DNA of 64,000 bases from Shinella sp. PSBB067 (lineage in GTDB: Bacteria; Pseudomonadota; Alphaproteobacteria; Rhizobiales; Rhizobiaceae), in assembly GCF_016839145.1 (NCBI RefSeq), contig NZ_CP069303.1, positions 4,083,001 to 4,147,000 of the forward strand, given 5' to 3'. Position 1 is the first letter of the stretch; the number at the start of each line of letters is the position of its first letter. A program made the translations under genes and the position numbers. Under the pieces are notes generated by a model that was not told where the DNA came from, did no database searches, and saw only the letters and a list, made by a program, of their open reading frames with translations. This document shows, piece by piece, positions 9,353-18,642 of this stretch.

Positions 9353-10888
9353 ATGAACGAACTGGCAATCGAACTGAAGGGCATCGACAAGAGCTTCGGC
9401 CTCGTCCACGCCAACCGGAACATCGACCTGAAGGTCCGCAAGGGCACCATTCACGGCATCATCGGCGAAAACGGCGCCGGCAAGTCCACCCTCATGTCGA
9501 TCCTCTACGGCTTCTACCAGGCCGACCGCGGCGACATCGTGATCGACGGGCGCAAGGTCGACATCCGCGATCCGAACGCGGCCATCGCCGCCGGCATCGG
9601 CATGGTGCACCAGCACTTCATGCTGGTGGAGAACTTCACCGTGCTCGAGAACATCATGCTGGGCGCCGAGGAGAGCCAGATCCTCAATGCCGGCATCACT
9701 AAGGCGCGCGCCGAGCTGAAGCGCCTGGAGAAGGAATATGCGCTGGAGGTCGATCCCGACGCCGTGATCGAGGAACTGCCGGTCGGCATCCAGCAGCGCG
9801 TGGAAATCCTGAAAGCCCTCTACCGCAAGGCCGACATCCTCATCCTCGACGAGCCGACGGGCGTGCTGACGCCGGCCGAGGCCGACCATCTGTTCCGCAT
9901 CCTCCGGCAGTTGAAGGAGGAGGGGAAGACCGTCCTCCTCATCACCCACAAGCTGCGCGAGATCATGGCGATCACCGACGAGGTCTCGGTCATGCGCCGT
10001 GGCGAGATGGTGGCGACGCGCACGACAAAGGAGACGTCCGTCGAGGAGCTGGCCGAGCTGATGGTTGGCCGCCGCGTCCTCCTGCGCGTCGAGAAGGGCG
10101 AGGCCAGGCCCGCCGACGTCAAGCTCTCGGTGAAGAACCTCACCGTGCGCGACAGCCGCGGCGTCACCATGGTCGACGACGTCTCCTTCGATATCCGCGC
10201 CGGCGAGATCGTCGGCATCGCCGGTGTTGCCGGCAACGGCCAGTCGGAGCTGCTGGAGGCGATCTCCGGCATCCGCCGCGCCGCATCCGGCACCGTGATG
10301 CTGAACGGCAGCCCCGTCGACGTGACCGGCAATGCCGATCCGGCCGAACTGCGCAAGCGCGGCCTCGCCCATGTGCCTGAAGATCGGCACCATGTCGGCC
10401 TCGTCCTGAAATTCGAGGAAAGCGAGAACGCCATCCTCGGCTATCACGACGATCCGAAGTACCGGAAGGGCCTGCTGCTCGACATCGACGCCATCCGCGC
10501 CGACGCGGAGGAGAAGATCGCCGCCTACGACATCCGCCCGCCGAACCCGCGGCTGAAGACGGCGAACTTTTCCGGCGGCAACCAGCAGAAGATCGTGCTG
10601 GCGCGCGAGATGGAGCGCGGCCCCGACGTGCTGATCATCGGCCAGCCGACGCGCGGCGTCGATGTCGGTGCCATCGAATTCATTCACAAGCGCATCATCG
10701 AGATGCGCGACCAGGGCAAGGCGGTGCTGCTCGTCTCGGTCGAGCTCGACGAGATCCGCGCGCTGTCCGACCGCATCCTCGTGATGTTCGCCGGCCGCGT
10801 GGTGGGCGAGCGCACGCCCGATGCCACCGAAGGAGAACTCGGCCTGCTGATGGCCGGTGTGGAAGGCCCGAAGGAGGCCGCGGAATGA
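9353..10888 (+). CDS. Nucleoside ABC transporter ATP-binding protein (tandem ATPase)
   Basis: This 511-residue protein contains two ABC domains, as in sugar and nucleoside importers. Domain 1 has Walker A GENGAGKST (about 41-49), a degenerate signature (LPVGIQQR) and Walker B ILILDEPT. Domain 2 has the usual degenerate Walker A (GVAGNGQSE) but an intact signature FSGGNQQK. It couples ATP hydrolysis to the two permeases that follow. Its stop overlaps the next start by 4 bases (ATGA). Nucleoside specificity is inferred from the BMP protein and salvage genes. Confidence 0.92.
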   Translation: MNELAIELKGIDKSFGLVHANRNIDLKVRKGTIHGIIGENGAGKSTLMSILYGFYQADRGDIVIDGRKVDIRDPNAAIAAGIGMVHQHFMLVENFTVLENIMLGAEESQILNAGITKARAELKRLEKEYALEVDPDAVIEELPVGIQQRVEILKALYRKADILILDEPTGVLTPAEADHLFRILRQLKEEGKTVLLITHKLREIMAITDEVSVMRRGEMVATRTTKETSVEELAELMVGRRVLLRVEKGEARPADVKLSVKNLTVRDSRGVTMVDDVSFDIRAGEIVGIAGVAGNGQSELLEAISGIRRAASGTVMLNGSPVDVTGNADPAELRKRGLAHVPEDRHHVGLVLKFEESENAILGYHDDPKYRKGLLLDIDAIRADAEEKIAAYDIRPPNPRLKTANFSGGNQQKIVLAREMERGPDVLIIGQPTRGVDVGAIEFIHKRIIEMRDQGKAVLLVSVELDEIRALSDRILVMFAGRVVGERTPDATEGELGLLMAGVEGPKEAAE

Positions 10889-12018
10889 GTGTCCCTCACG
10901 CGAAACTGCCGGCCTGGGCGGAATACGGCCTGATCCCGCTGGTCAACCTCGCCGTCGCCTTCCTGATTTCCGGCCTCGTCGTGCTGATCGTCGGCGAAAG
11001 CCCGCTGGAGGCCGCCTATCACATGATCAACGGCGCCTTCGGGCGCGGCGAATATATCGGCTTCACGCTCTACTACACGACGACCTTCATCTTCACCGGC
11101 CTTGCCGTGGCGGTCGCCTTCCATTGCGGCCTCTTCAACATCGGCGGCGAGGGGCAGGCCTATGTCGGCGGCATCGGCGTGGCGCTCGCCTGCCTTGCCT
11201 TCGACCGAACGCTGCCCTGGTATCTCGTCTTCCCCATCGCGATTGCCGGCGCCGCCTTCTTCGGCGCGCTCTGGGCGCTCATCCCCGGCTGGTTGCAGGC
11301 CAGGCGCGGCAGCCACATCGTCATCACGACGATCATGTTCAACTTCATCGCCGCCAGCCTGATGAACTACCTGCTCAACAAGGTGTTCAAGCCGCTCGGC
11401 TCCATGTCGCTGGAAACCCGCACCTTTGACACGGGCGGGCAGTTGCCCAAGCTCGACTGGCTGATGTCGATCTTCGGCCTTTCCGTCGGCTCGGCGCCGT
11501 TCAACATCTCCTTCCTGCTGGCGCTCCTTGCCGCCTTCGGCGTCTGGGTGCTGATCTGGCGCACGAAGCTCGGCTACGAGATGCGCACCATGGGCCACAG
11601 CCCCGCCGCCGCGCGCTATGCCGGCATCAAGGAGTCGCGGATCATCATCATCACCATGATGATCTCGGGCGGGCTTGCCGGCATGATGGCGCTGAACCCG
11701 ATCATGGGCGAGCAGTTCCGCATGCAGCTCGATTTCGTGCAGGGCGCCGGCTTCGTCGGCATCGCCGTGGCGCTGATGGGCCGCTCGCATCCGGCCGGCA
11801 TCATTCCCGCCGCCCTTCTCTTCGGCATGCTCTACCAGGGCGGGGCGGAGATCTCGTTCGAGATGCCGTCGATCTCCCGCGACATGATCGTCATCATCCA
11901 GGGGCTCGTGATCCTGTTTGCCGGCGCGCTGGAGCACATGTTCCGCCCGGCCATCACGCGCATCGTCCTCGGCCTTTCGCCGAAGGCGCGCGACGTCGCC
12001 GCCACCAAGGGAGCCTGA
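10885..12018 (+). CDS. Nucleoside ABC transporter permease 1
   Basis: This 377-residue inner-membrane protein is of the BPD_transp_2 (RbsC/YufP) class. It has about nine to ten hydrophobic segments and the conserved GLFNIGGEGQ motif near residue 90. GIKESRIIIITMMISGGLAGMMAL marks the ATPase-coupling region. It overlaps the ATPase gene by 4 bases and is followed 5 bases later by the second permease, with which it should form a heterodimer. Confidence 0.92.
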   Translation: MSVPHAKLPAWAEYGLIPLVNLAVAFLISGLVVLIVGESPLEAAYHMINGAFGRGEYIGFTLYYTTTFIFTGLAVAVAFHCGLFNIGGEGQAYVGGIGVALACLAFDRTLPWYLVFPIAIAGAAFFGALWALIPGWLQARRGSHIVITTIMFNFIAASLMNYLLNKVFKPLGSMSLETRTFDTGGQLPKLDWLMSIFGLSVGSAPFNISFLLALLAAFGVWVLIWRTKLGYEMRTMGHSPAAARYAGIKESRIIIITMMISGGLAGMMALNPIMGEQFRMQLDFVQGAGFVGIAVALMGRSHPAGIIPAALLFGMLYQGGAEISFEMPSISRDMIVIIQGLVILFAGALEHMFRPAITRIVLGLSPKARDVAATKGA

Positions 12019-12023
12019 TCGCC

Positions 12024-12995
12024 ATGGAATTCTTTCAGGTCTTCATCGAGCTGGCGCAGTCGACCGTCCGCGTCTCGACGCCGCTGATCCTCGCCGCCCT
12101 TGCCGGCCTCTTCACCGAGCGGGCCGGCGTCTTCGACATCGGCCTCGAAGGCAAGATGCTGGGCGCGGCCTTTGCCGCCGGCTCCGTCGCCTACATCACC
12201 CAGTCCGTCTATATGGGCCTGCTCGCCGCCGTGCTCGTCTCCGTGCTGCTCTCGCTGGTGCACGGCTATGCCTCGATCACCCAGCGCGGCAGCCAGATCG
12301 TCTCGGGCGTCGCCATCAATTTCGTCGTCGCCGGCTCCACCGTCATCCTCGGCGAGGCGTGGTTCCGCCAGGGCGGGCGCACGCCGGCGCTTTCGGCGGA
12401 CGGCCGCTTCGGCACGATCAAGCTGCCCTTCGCCGATGCGCTGCGCGAGGTGCCGTTCCTCGGGCCGTTCTATTCCGGCCTTCTTTCCGGCCATTCGCCG
12501 CTCACCTATCTCGCCTTCCTGATGGTGCCGGTAAGCTGGTGGATCCTCTACCGCACGCGCTTCGGCCTTCGCCTGCGCGCCGTCGGCGAGAATCCTGGCG
12601 CGGTCGACACCGCCGGCATCTCGGTGATCTGGCTGCGCTACCGCGCGGTCATCTGCTGCGGCATCCTGTGCGGCGTCGCCGGGGCCTATCTGTCGCTCGC
12701 CGCCAATGCCGGCTTCACCAAGGGCATGACGGCGGGCAAGGGCTATATCGCGCTCGCCGCGCTGATCTTCGCCAAGTGGCGGCCGAAGAACATTCTCTTC
12801 GCGTGCCTGCTCTTCGGCTTCCTCGATGCTTTCGCCATCCGCTACCAGGGCTACGCCTTCCCGCTGATCGGCAAGGTGCCGGTACAATTGATGCAGGCGC
12901 TGCCCTATATCCTGACCGTGATCCTGCTCGCAGGTTTCATCGGCAAGGCCATTCCGCCCAAGGCCGGCGGCGTGCCCTACGTCAAGGAGCGATGA
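12024..12995 (+). CDS. Nucleoside ABC transporter permease 2
   Basis: This 323-residue partner permease of the RbsC/YufQ class carries AGVFDIGLEGKMLGAAF, the counterpart of the NIGGEGQ motif in the first permease. The coupling region is in GLRLRAVGENPGAVDTAGI. It has eight to nine membrane segments. It sits between permease 1 and cytidine deaminase, and the deaminase start codon is one base after its stop. Confidence 0.92.
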   Translation: MEFFQVFIELAQSTVRVSTPLILAALAGLFTERAGVFDIGLEGKMLGAAFAAGSVAYITQSVYMGLLAAVLVSVLLSLVHGYASITQRGSQIVSGVAINFVVAGSTVILGEAWFRQGGRTPALSADGRFGTIKLPFADALREVPFLGPFYSGLLSGHSPLTYLAFLMVPVSWWILYRTRFGLRLRAVGENPGAVDTAGISVIWLRYRAVICCGILCGVAGAYLSLAANAGFTKGMTAGKGYIALAALIFAKWRPKNILFACLLFGFLDAFAIRYQGYAFPLIGKVPVQLMQALPYILTVILLAGFIGKAIPPKAGGVPYVKER

Positions 12996-12996
12996 A

Positions 12997-13389
12997 ATGT
13001 CCCACGACCTCTTCGAGGCGGCGCGCGCGGCCATGCGCCTCGCCTATGCGCCCTATTCCAAGTTCCCGGTCGGCGCGGCGATCCGCGCCGAGGACGGGAA
13101 GATCTATGCCGGCGCCAATATCGAGAACATCTCCTTCCCGCAGGGCTGGTGCGCCGAGCCGACCGCGATCAGCCAGATGATCATGGGCGGGGCGAAGAGG
13201 ATCGTCGAGATGGCCGTCATCGCGGAAAAGCTGCCGCTCTGCCCGCCCTGCGGCGGCTGCCGGCAGAAGATCGCGGAATTCGCCGCGGCGAAGACGCCGA
13301 TCTATCTGTGCGACGAGACCGGCGTGAAGAAGACCATGACCATGGAAGAATTGCTGCCAAGCAGCTTTGCGACGGACACGATCGGATGA
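12997..13389 (+). CDS. cdd: Cytidine deaminase
   Basis: Cdd hydrolyses cytidine and deoxycytidine to uridine forms. The 130 residues match homotetrameric Cdd. Zinc ligands are Cys52 (WCAEPTA, with catalytic Glu54) and Cys85/Cys88 (PCGGCRQ). The substrate-contact stretch NIENISFPQG is intact. It is co-transcribed with the transporter, so imported cytidine can be converted at once. Its stop overlaps the phosphorylase start (ATGA). Confidence 0.96.
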   Translation: MSHDLFEAARAAMRLAYAPYSKFPVGAAIRAEDGKIYAGANIENISFPQGWCAEPTAISQMIMGGAKRIVEMAVIAEKLPLCPPCGGCRQKIAEFAAAKTPIYLCDETGVKKTMTMEELLPSSFATDTIG

Positions 13390-14198
13390 GCACGACAACC
13401 ACCGACCTCCTGATCTCCCGCCTCGGCGGCGTCGCGCCGCGCTACGGCATCGTGCTCGGCTCCGGCCTCGGCACGCTGGTGGAGGCCGTGCGCGATCCGC
13501 TGCGCATTCCCTATTCCGACCTGCCGAGCTTTCCGCAGAGCAGCGTCTCGGGCCATGCCGGCGAAATGGTCATCGGCTTCCTCGGCGCCGTCCCGGTCGT
13601 CATGCTCTCCGGCCGCGTGCACTATTATGAGCGGGGCGATGCCAATGCCATGCGCACGCCGATCGAGGTGCTGAAGGGACTCGGTGTCACCGCGCTGATC
13701 CTCACCAATTCGGCCGGCTCGCTGCGCGAGGACATGCCGCCCGGCTCGGTGATGCGCATTGCCGACCACATCAACTTCTCCGGCACCAACCCGCTGATCG
13801 GCCTCGAAAGCGACGACCGCTTCGTCGGCATGACCAATGCCTATGACGGCGACCTTGCCGCGCGCATGGAGGCTGCGGCGGCAAGGCTCGACATCCCGCT
13901 TTCGAGCGGCGTCTACATGTGGTTCTCCGGGCCGAGCTTCGAGACGCCGGCGGAGATCCGCATGGCGCGCGTCCTCGGCGCCGATGCCGTCGGCATGTCG
14001 ACCGTGCCGGAGGTGCTGATCGCCCGGCATCTCGGCCTCAGGGTCGCGGCCGCCTCGGTCATCACCAATTTCGGCGCCGGCATGACGGGCGCCGAACTCA
14101 GCCATCACGAAACCAAGGACATGGCCCCGATCGGCGGAAAGCGGCTCGCCGCCATCCTCTCCGAGGTGATCGCGGGCGAGGGCAGGGACCATGCATGA
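13386..14198 (+). CDS. Purine-nucleoside phosphorylase
   Basis: This 270-residue enzyme is of the trimeric PNP-I class. It cleaves purine (deoxy)nucleosides with phosphate to base plus (deoxy)ribose 1-phosphate. Visible motifs are GSGLG (phosphate loop), SGHAGEMV, NSAGSL, WFSGPSFETPAE (purine site) and VITNFGAG. It starts by a 4-base overlap with cdd and overlaps deoC by 8 bases. Xanthosine- or MTA-type preference cannot be excluded from sequence. Confidence 0.92.
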   Translation: MSTTTTDLLISRLGGVAPRYGIVLGSGLGTLVEAVRDPLRIPYSDLPSFPQSSVSGHAGEMVIGFLGAVPVVMLSGRVHYYERGDANAMRTPIEVLKGLGVTALILTNSAGSLREDMPPGSVMRIADHINFSGTNPLIGLESDDRFVGMTNAYDGDLAARMEAAAARLDIPLSSGVYMWFSGPSFETPAEIRMARVLGADAVGMSTVPEVLIARHLGLRVAAASVITNFGAGMTGAELSHHETKDMAPIGGKRLAAILSEVIAGEGRDHA

Positions 14199-14964
14199 GC
14201 GTGGCGCGAAGGAGACGGCGAGGAAGGCGCTCTCCCTGCTCGACCTGACCGACCTTGGCGAGACCTGCGACGCCGCGGCCATCGAAAGGCTTTGCGAAGA
14301 GGCCAGGACACCCTTCGGCACCGTGGCGGCCATCTGCATCTGGCCGCGTTTCGTCGCGCAGGCGCGCGGACTTCTCGGCAAGGGTCATGCGGTGAAGATC
14401 GCAACCGTCGTCAACTTTCCCGCGGGCGACCTGCCGGTTGCCGACGTCGTTGCCGAGACACGGCAGGCGATTGCCGACGGCGCGGACGAGATCGACCTCG
14501 TCATTCCCTACCGCGCCTTCATCAGAGGCGACGAAGCGGCCGTGACGGAGATGGTGACGGCGGTGAAGGCCGCCTGCACGCCGCCGGTCATCCTGAAGGC
14601 CATCCTGGAGACCGGCGAGCTCAAGGACCCCGCGCTGATCCGCGAGGCCTCCGACCTCGCCATCGCCGCCGGCAGCGACTTCCTCAAGACCTCCACCGGC
14701 AAGGCCGCCGTCAACGCCACGCTTCCTGCCGCCCGGATCATGCTGGCCGCGATCGGGGAAAGCGGCAGGCCGGTCGGCTTCAAGCCCGCGGGCGGCGTGC
14801 GGACCGTGGTCGATGCGGGCGAATACCTCGCCCTTGCCGCCTCGATCCTCGGCGAAGGCTGGGCGACGCCGCGGACGTTCCGCTTCGGCGCCTCCGCCCT
14901 GCTGGGAGACGTCCTTTCCGTGCTCGCCGACCAGCCCGCCTCTCCGGCGACCGCGGGCTACTGA
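14191..14964 (+). CDS. deoC: Deoxyribose-phosphate aldolase
   Basis: DeoC splits 2-deoxyribose 5-phosphate into glyceraldehyde 3-phosphate and acetaldehyde. The Schiff-base lysine is Lys166 in DFLKTSTGK; the proton-relay residues are Asp102 (EIDLV) and Lys198 (GFKPAGGVR). The 257 residues match the E. coli-type enzyme. It overlaps the upstream phosphorylase and is followed within 2 bases by deoA. Confidence 0.95.
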   Translation: MHERGAKETARKALSLLDLTDLGETCDAAAIERLCEEARTPFGTVAAICIWPRFVAQARGLLGKGHAVKIATVVNFPAGDLPVADVVAETRQAIADGADEIDLVIPYRAFIRGDEAAVTEMVTAVKAACTPPVILKAILETGELKDPALIREASDLAIAAGSDFLKTSTGKAAVNATLPAARIMLAAIGESGRPVGFKPAGGVRTVVDAGEYLALAASILGEGWATPRTFRFGASALLGDVLSVLADQPASPATAGY

Positions 14965-14965
14965 G

Positions 14966-16279
14966 ATGCTGCCGCAGGAGACGATCCGCCGCAAGCGCGC
15001 CGGCGAGCCTCTCGCACCGGAGGAGATCGCCCGTTTCGTCGCCGGCATCACGGATGGCAGCGTCTCCGAAGGGCAGGTCGCCGCCTTCGCCATGGCCGTC
15101 TGGTTCAGGGGCATGGCGCGCGAGGAGACCGTCGCGCTGACGCTGGCCATGCGCGATTCGGGCGACGTGCTCGACTGGTCCGGCATCGACCGGCCGACCG
15201 CCGACAAGCACTCCACCGGCGGCGTCGGCGACAACGTGTCCCTGATGCTGGCGCCGATCGCGGCCGCCTGCGGGCTTGCCGTGCCGATGATCTCCGGCCG
15301 CGGCCTCGGTCATACCGGCGGCACGCTGGACAAGCTGGAATCGATCCCGGGCTACGCGATCATGCCGCCGGCGGACCTCTTCCGCCGCACCGTCAGGGAC
15401 ATCGGCTGCGCGATCATCGGCCAGACCGCCGATCTCGCCCCGGCCGACAAGCGCATCTACGCCATCCGCGACGTCACGGCGACGGTGGATTCCGTGCCGC
15501 TGATCACCGCCTCGATCCTTTCCAAGAAGCTCGCCGCCGGTCTCCGTTCGCTCGTGCTGGACGTGAAGGTCGGCAACGGCGCCTTCATGACGGAGGCACC
15601 GGAAGCCGAAACGCTTGCCCGCTCGCTGGTCGAGGTTGCGAACGGGGCGGGCGTGAAGACCGCCGCGCTCATCACCGACATGAACCAGCCGCTGGCGGAT
15701 GCCGCCGGAAACGCGGTCGAGGTCGCGAACTGCATCGCCTTCCTGAAGGGCGAGAAGGCCGGGACGCGCCTGCAGCGCATCGTGCTCGCCTTCGCGGCGG
15801 AGATGCTGGTGCTGTCGGGGCTCGAAACGGACCTTGCGGCTGCGCAGGCGAAGGCGGGTAGGGCGCTTTCCAGCGGCGCGGCGGCGGAAACCTTCGGGCG
15901 CATGGTGCATGCGCTCGGTGGGCCCGCTGATTTCGTGGAGATGGCGGACGCCTATCTGGCGCCGGCCCCGGTCGTCCGGCCGGTCCTTGCCTCCGCAGCC
16001 GGCTATCTCTCCGCCTGCGACACGCGCGGCGTCGGCCTTGCGGTCATCGAGCTTGGCGGCGGGCGCAGCCGGCCCGGCGACGGGATCGACCACCGCGTCG
16101 GTTTCGACCGGCTCCGGCCGCTCGGAACGAAGGTGGAGAAGGGCGAGGAGATCGGCCGTGTGCACGCGGCCGGGCAGGCCGATGCGGCACGCGCCGCGGA
16201 GCGGCTCTCCGGCCTCTACCGGATCACGCCGGAAGCACCGGCGGCGGCGCCGGAAATACGCGCGCGCATCAGCGCGTGA
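14966..16279 (+). CDS. deoA: Thymidine phosphorylase
   Basis: DeoA phosphorolyses thymidine to thymine and deoxyribose 1-phosphate. The 437 residues show the alpha/beta domain with KHSTGGVGD (phosphate site) and GRGLGHTGGTLDKLESIPG (pyrimidine site), then the C-terminal domain. The ATG at 14966 is one base after the deoC stop. It ends the plus-strand salvage operon and overlaps the convergent retropepsin gene by 11 bases. Confidence 0.94.
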   Translation: MLPQETIRRKRAGEPLAPEEIARFVAGITDGSVSEGQVAAFAMAVWFRGMAREETVALTLAMRDSGDVLDWSGIDRPTADKHSTGGVGDNVSLMLAPIAAACGLAVPMISGRGLGHTGGTLDKLESIPGYAIMPPADLFRRTVRDIGCAIIGQTADLAPADKRIYAIRDVTATVDSVPLITASILSKKLAAGLRSLVLDVKVGNGAFMTEAPEAETLARSLVEVANGAGVKTAALITDMNQPLADAAGNAVEVANCIAFLKGEKAGTRLQRIVLAFAAEMLVLSGLETDLAAAQAKAGRALSSGAAAETFGRMVHALGGPADFVEMADAYLAPAPVVRPVLASAAGYLSACDTRGVGLAVIELGGGRSRPGDGIDHRVGFDRLRPLGTKVEKGEEIGRVHAAGQADAARAAERLSGLYRITPEAPAAAPEIRARISA

Positions 16280-16805
16280 GGTGCAGGCGCCCCTCCTCGA
16301 CCTTGTAGGAGGAAAGTCCCTTCAGGAAGCTCATGCCGATCAGGGTGCCGGAAAGCGCCGCGTCGTCGAGCACCATGGCGCCGACATTCTCGATCTTCAC
16401 CGGCCCGATCTCGATCCGGTCCAGGCGGATATAGGCGGCGCGCGCCTTGCCGTTCGCGGTTTCGACGGCATAGCGGAAGTCGAGGCCGGCCTTGTCGATG
16501 CCGATGCGCTGGGCCGTCGAGACGTTGAGGGCGACCATGCTGGCGCCCGTGTCGACCATGCCTTCTTCCTTGCGGCCGTTGATGGAGAAGAGGCCGGTGA
16601 AATGGCCGTTCGCATCGGCGCCGATCACGGCGCTGCGGTTGCCCGTATAGCGCGCGGCATCCTGCGCCGCCGGTGCCGATGCCTTCTCGACCTTCGCCTG
16701 CGGCGCGGCGCCGGCGTGCTCGAGATAGCGGGTTGCAAGGCCCGGCACGAAGGTGGCCGCGGCGATGGCCGAACCGACGAGAAGAACGAGGCTGCGAACG
16801 AACAT
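16269..16805 (-). CDS. Retropepsin-like aspartic protease, TIGR02281 type
   Basis: This 178-residue protein has one N-terminal membrane or signal segment (SLVLLVGSAIAAATFVPGLA). A single clan-AA aspartic-protease domain follows, with the catalytic motif VDTGAS near residue 82 and the conserved GMSFLKGLSSY near the end. Being a half-pepsin, it would act as a dimer in the periplasm. The ATG at 16805 has GGAGA upstream. It shares no obvious function with the salvage genes around it. Confidence 0.82.
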   Translation of the reverse strand: MFVRSLVLLVGSAIAAATFVPGLATRYLEHAGAAPQAKVEKASAPAAQDAARYTGNRSAVIGADANGHFTGLFSINGRKEEGMVDTGASMVALNVSTAQRIGIDKAGLDFRYAVETANGKARAAYIRLDRIEIGPVKIENVGAMVLDDAALSGTLIGMSFLKGLSSYKVEEGRLHLTR

Positions 16806-16863
16806 GGGACAGGTCTCCGGAAGGATTTGTCCCGAAATAGCACGCGTCCGGCTAACGAACGGC

Positions 16864-16890
16864 AAAAGGGGCGCTCGACGGCGCGCCCCT
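16864..16890 (-). terminator. Intrinsic terminator of upp
   Basis: On the minus strand AGGGGCGC pairs with GCGCCCCT over an 8-base loop and is followed by TTTT. It is 48 bases after the upp stop and before the retropepsin start, so it should end the minus-strand salvage transcript. Confidence 0.75.
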
Positions 16891-16937
16891 CCACGATCTT
16901 CGCTCGGCTTGGTAAAGAAGGCGTTAAGCCCTGCCCG

Positions 16938-17567
16938 CTACTTCGTGCCGTACATACGGTCGCCGGCATCGCCGAGGCCGGGCACGATATAGCCCTTCTC
17001 GTTGAGCTGGCGGTCGATGGAGGCGGTATAGACCGGCACGTCCGGGTGATGCGCGCGGAAGCTCCTGATGCCCTCGGGCGCCGCCAGCAGGCAGAGGAAG
17101 CGGATGTTCTTCGCGCCGCGTTCCTTCAGCGTGTCGATGGCGGCGATGGCCGAGTTTCCGGTCGCCAGCATGGGATCGACGACGATGACGAGGCGCTCGT
17201 CGATGCTGTCGGGCGCCTTGAAGAAATATTCCACGGCTTCCAGCGTCTCATGGTCGCGGTAGACGCCGATATGCGAGACGCGGGCCGAGGGCACCAGCTC
17301 CAGCATACCTTCGAGAAGGCCGTTGCCGGCGCGCAGGATCGAGGCGAAGACCAGCTTCTTGCCTTCCAGGACCGGCGCGTCGATGACCTCCAGCGGCGTC
17401 TCGATGCGCTCGGTGGTCAGCTCCAGGTCGCGCGTGACCTCGTAGCACAGGAGCGTGGAGATCTCGCGCAGCAGGCGGCGGAAGCTGCCGGTCGACGTTT
17501 CCTTCTTGCGCATGATGGTCAGCTTGTGCTGCACGAGCGGGTGATCGATGACTGTAACGCCGTCCAT
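16938..17567 (-). CDS. upp: Uracil phosphoribosyltransferase
   Basis: Upp makes UMP from uracil and PRPP. The PRPP-binding loop DPMLATGNS is at residues 131-139. The N-terminal HPLVQHKLT and the C-terminal uracil-binding stretch [12 protein letters not shown] are intact. The 209 residues are typical. The ATG at 17567 is the usual family start ([10 protein letters not shown]). It takes up the uracil produced through cytidine deaminase and phosphorolysis. Confidence 0.96.
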   Translation of the reverse strand: MDGVTVIDHPLVQHKLTIMRKKETSTGSFRRLLREISTLLCYEVTRDLELTTERIETPLEVIDAPVLEGKKLVFASILRAGNGLLEGMLELVPSARVSHIGVYRDHETLEAVEYFFKAPDSIDERLVIVVDPMLATGNSAIAAIDTLKERGAKNIRFLCLLAAPEGIRSFRAHHPDVPVYTASIDRQLNEKGYIVPGLGDAGDRMYGTK

Positions 17568-17673
17568 GGCCAACCTTCCGAAAAATAACCGAACGTTTCT
17601 TTTTCCACGGAACGGCAGAAGCCCGCAAGAGAAGACAGGCGGCCGGAGGCGACATCCCCAGCCGGCTTTGGCC

Positions 17674-18642
17674 TCAGAGGGTGGAAAGCAGCCTCTGCCG
17701 CGTCGGCGCATCGACGAAGGCCGCCTCGATGGCGGTTCGCGTCATGCCGAGGATCTCCGCGTCGCTGAAGCCCATGATCGACGCGGCGACCTCGTATTCA
17801 CGCGCGAGCGAAGTGTGGAAGAAGGGCGGGTCGTCCGAATTGAGCGTGACGCGCACGCCGGCCGCGTGGAGCGCCCGCAGCGGATGGCTTTGCAAATCCG
17901 GGAAGACCTTCAGCGCGACATTCGAGCCGGGGCAGGCCTCCAGCACCACGCCCTCGTCCGCCAGCCGCTTCACGAGGTCGCGATCCTCGATGGCGCGCAC
18001 GCCGTGGCTGATGCGCGAGGGGCGGACATGGTCGAGCGCGTCGCGCACGCTGAAGGCGCCCGAAAGCTCGCCGGCATGGATGGTGATGCCGAGGCCGGCA
18101 TCGCGGGCGATGTCGAAGGCCCGCGCGAAGTCGGCGACGCGGTGCATGCGCTCCTCGCCGGCAAGGTTGAAGCCCGTGACCAGCGGGTGCGGGCGGCGCG
18201 CGGCATATTCGGCCGCCTTCACCACCCGCTCCGGCCCGAAATGCCGGATGCCGACGACGAGGAACCGCGTTTCGATGCCGGTCTTCGCCCTGGCCCGCTG
18301 CGCACCCTCCGCAAGGCCGCTGATATAGGCATCCGCGCCGATGCCGACGGCATCGCCCTGGTCCGGCGAGACGATCAGCTCGCTGTAGATCGCGCCGGCC
18401 TGCGCGATCCCGGTGAGGTAGGTCTCGGCGAGCAGCGCATAATCCTCCTCCGTGCGGAAGAGGTTGGCGGTCGCATCATAGCTCTCGACGAAGCTGGTGA
18501 AATCCTCCCAGGCGTATTGCCCCTCACGGATGAAGCCGGACGTATCGATGCCGTAGCGCTTTGCCTGGGCAAGCGCCAGGGCAGGGGGCGTCGCGCCTTC
18601 GATATGGCAGTGGAGCTCCGCCTTGGGCATGCGTCCTGTCAC
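17674..18642 (-). CDS. add: Adenosine deaminase
   Basis: Adenosine deaminase converts (deoxy)adenosine to (deoxy)inosine. Zinc ligands HCH (AELHCHIEG), TIHAGE (catalytic Glu), SHGV and NSDDPPFF are present in the correct order. Length is 322 residues from a GTG at 18642. That start is preferred over ATG 18630 because AAGGAG lies 6 bases upstream and it gives a GTGA overlap with deoB. An adenine-deaminase paralogue is the main alternative. Confidence 0.92.
   Translation of the reverse strand: MTGRMPKAELHCHIEGATPPALALAQAKRYGIDTSGFIREGQYAWEDFTSFVESYDATANLFRTEEDYALLAETYLTGIAQAGAIYSELIVSPDQGDAVGIGADAYISGLAEGAQRARAKTGIETRFLVVGIRHFGPERVVKAAEYAARRPHPLVTGFNLAGEERMHRVADFARAFDIARDAGLGITIHAGELSGAFSVRDALDHVRPSRISHGVRAIEDRDLVKRLADEGVVLEACPGSNVALKVFPDLQSHPLRALHAAGVRVTLNSDDPPFFHTSLAREYEVAASIMGFSDAEILGMTRTAIEAAFVDAPTRQRLLSTL

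Noticed and set aside
9215..10687. Open frame running upstream of slyX antisense to the transporter ATPase
   Set aside because: Only the last 72 codons are the SlyX protein, with its own start and ribosome-binding site. The rest is a shadow of the ATPase gene.
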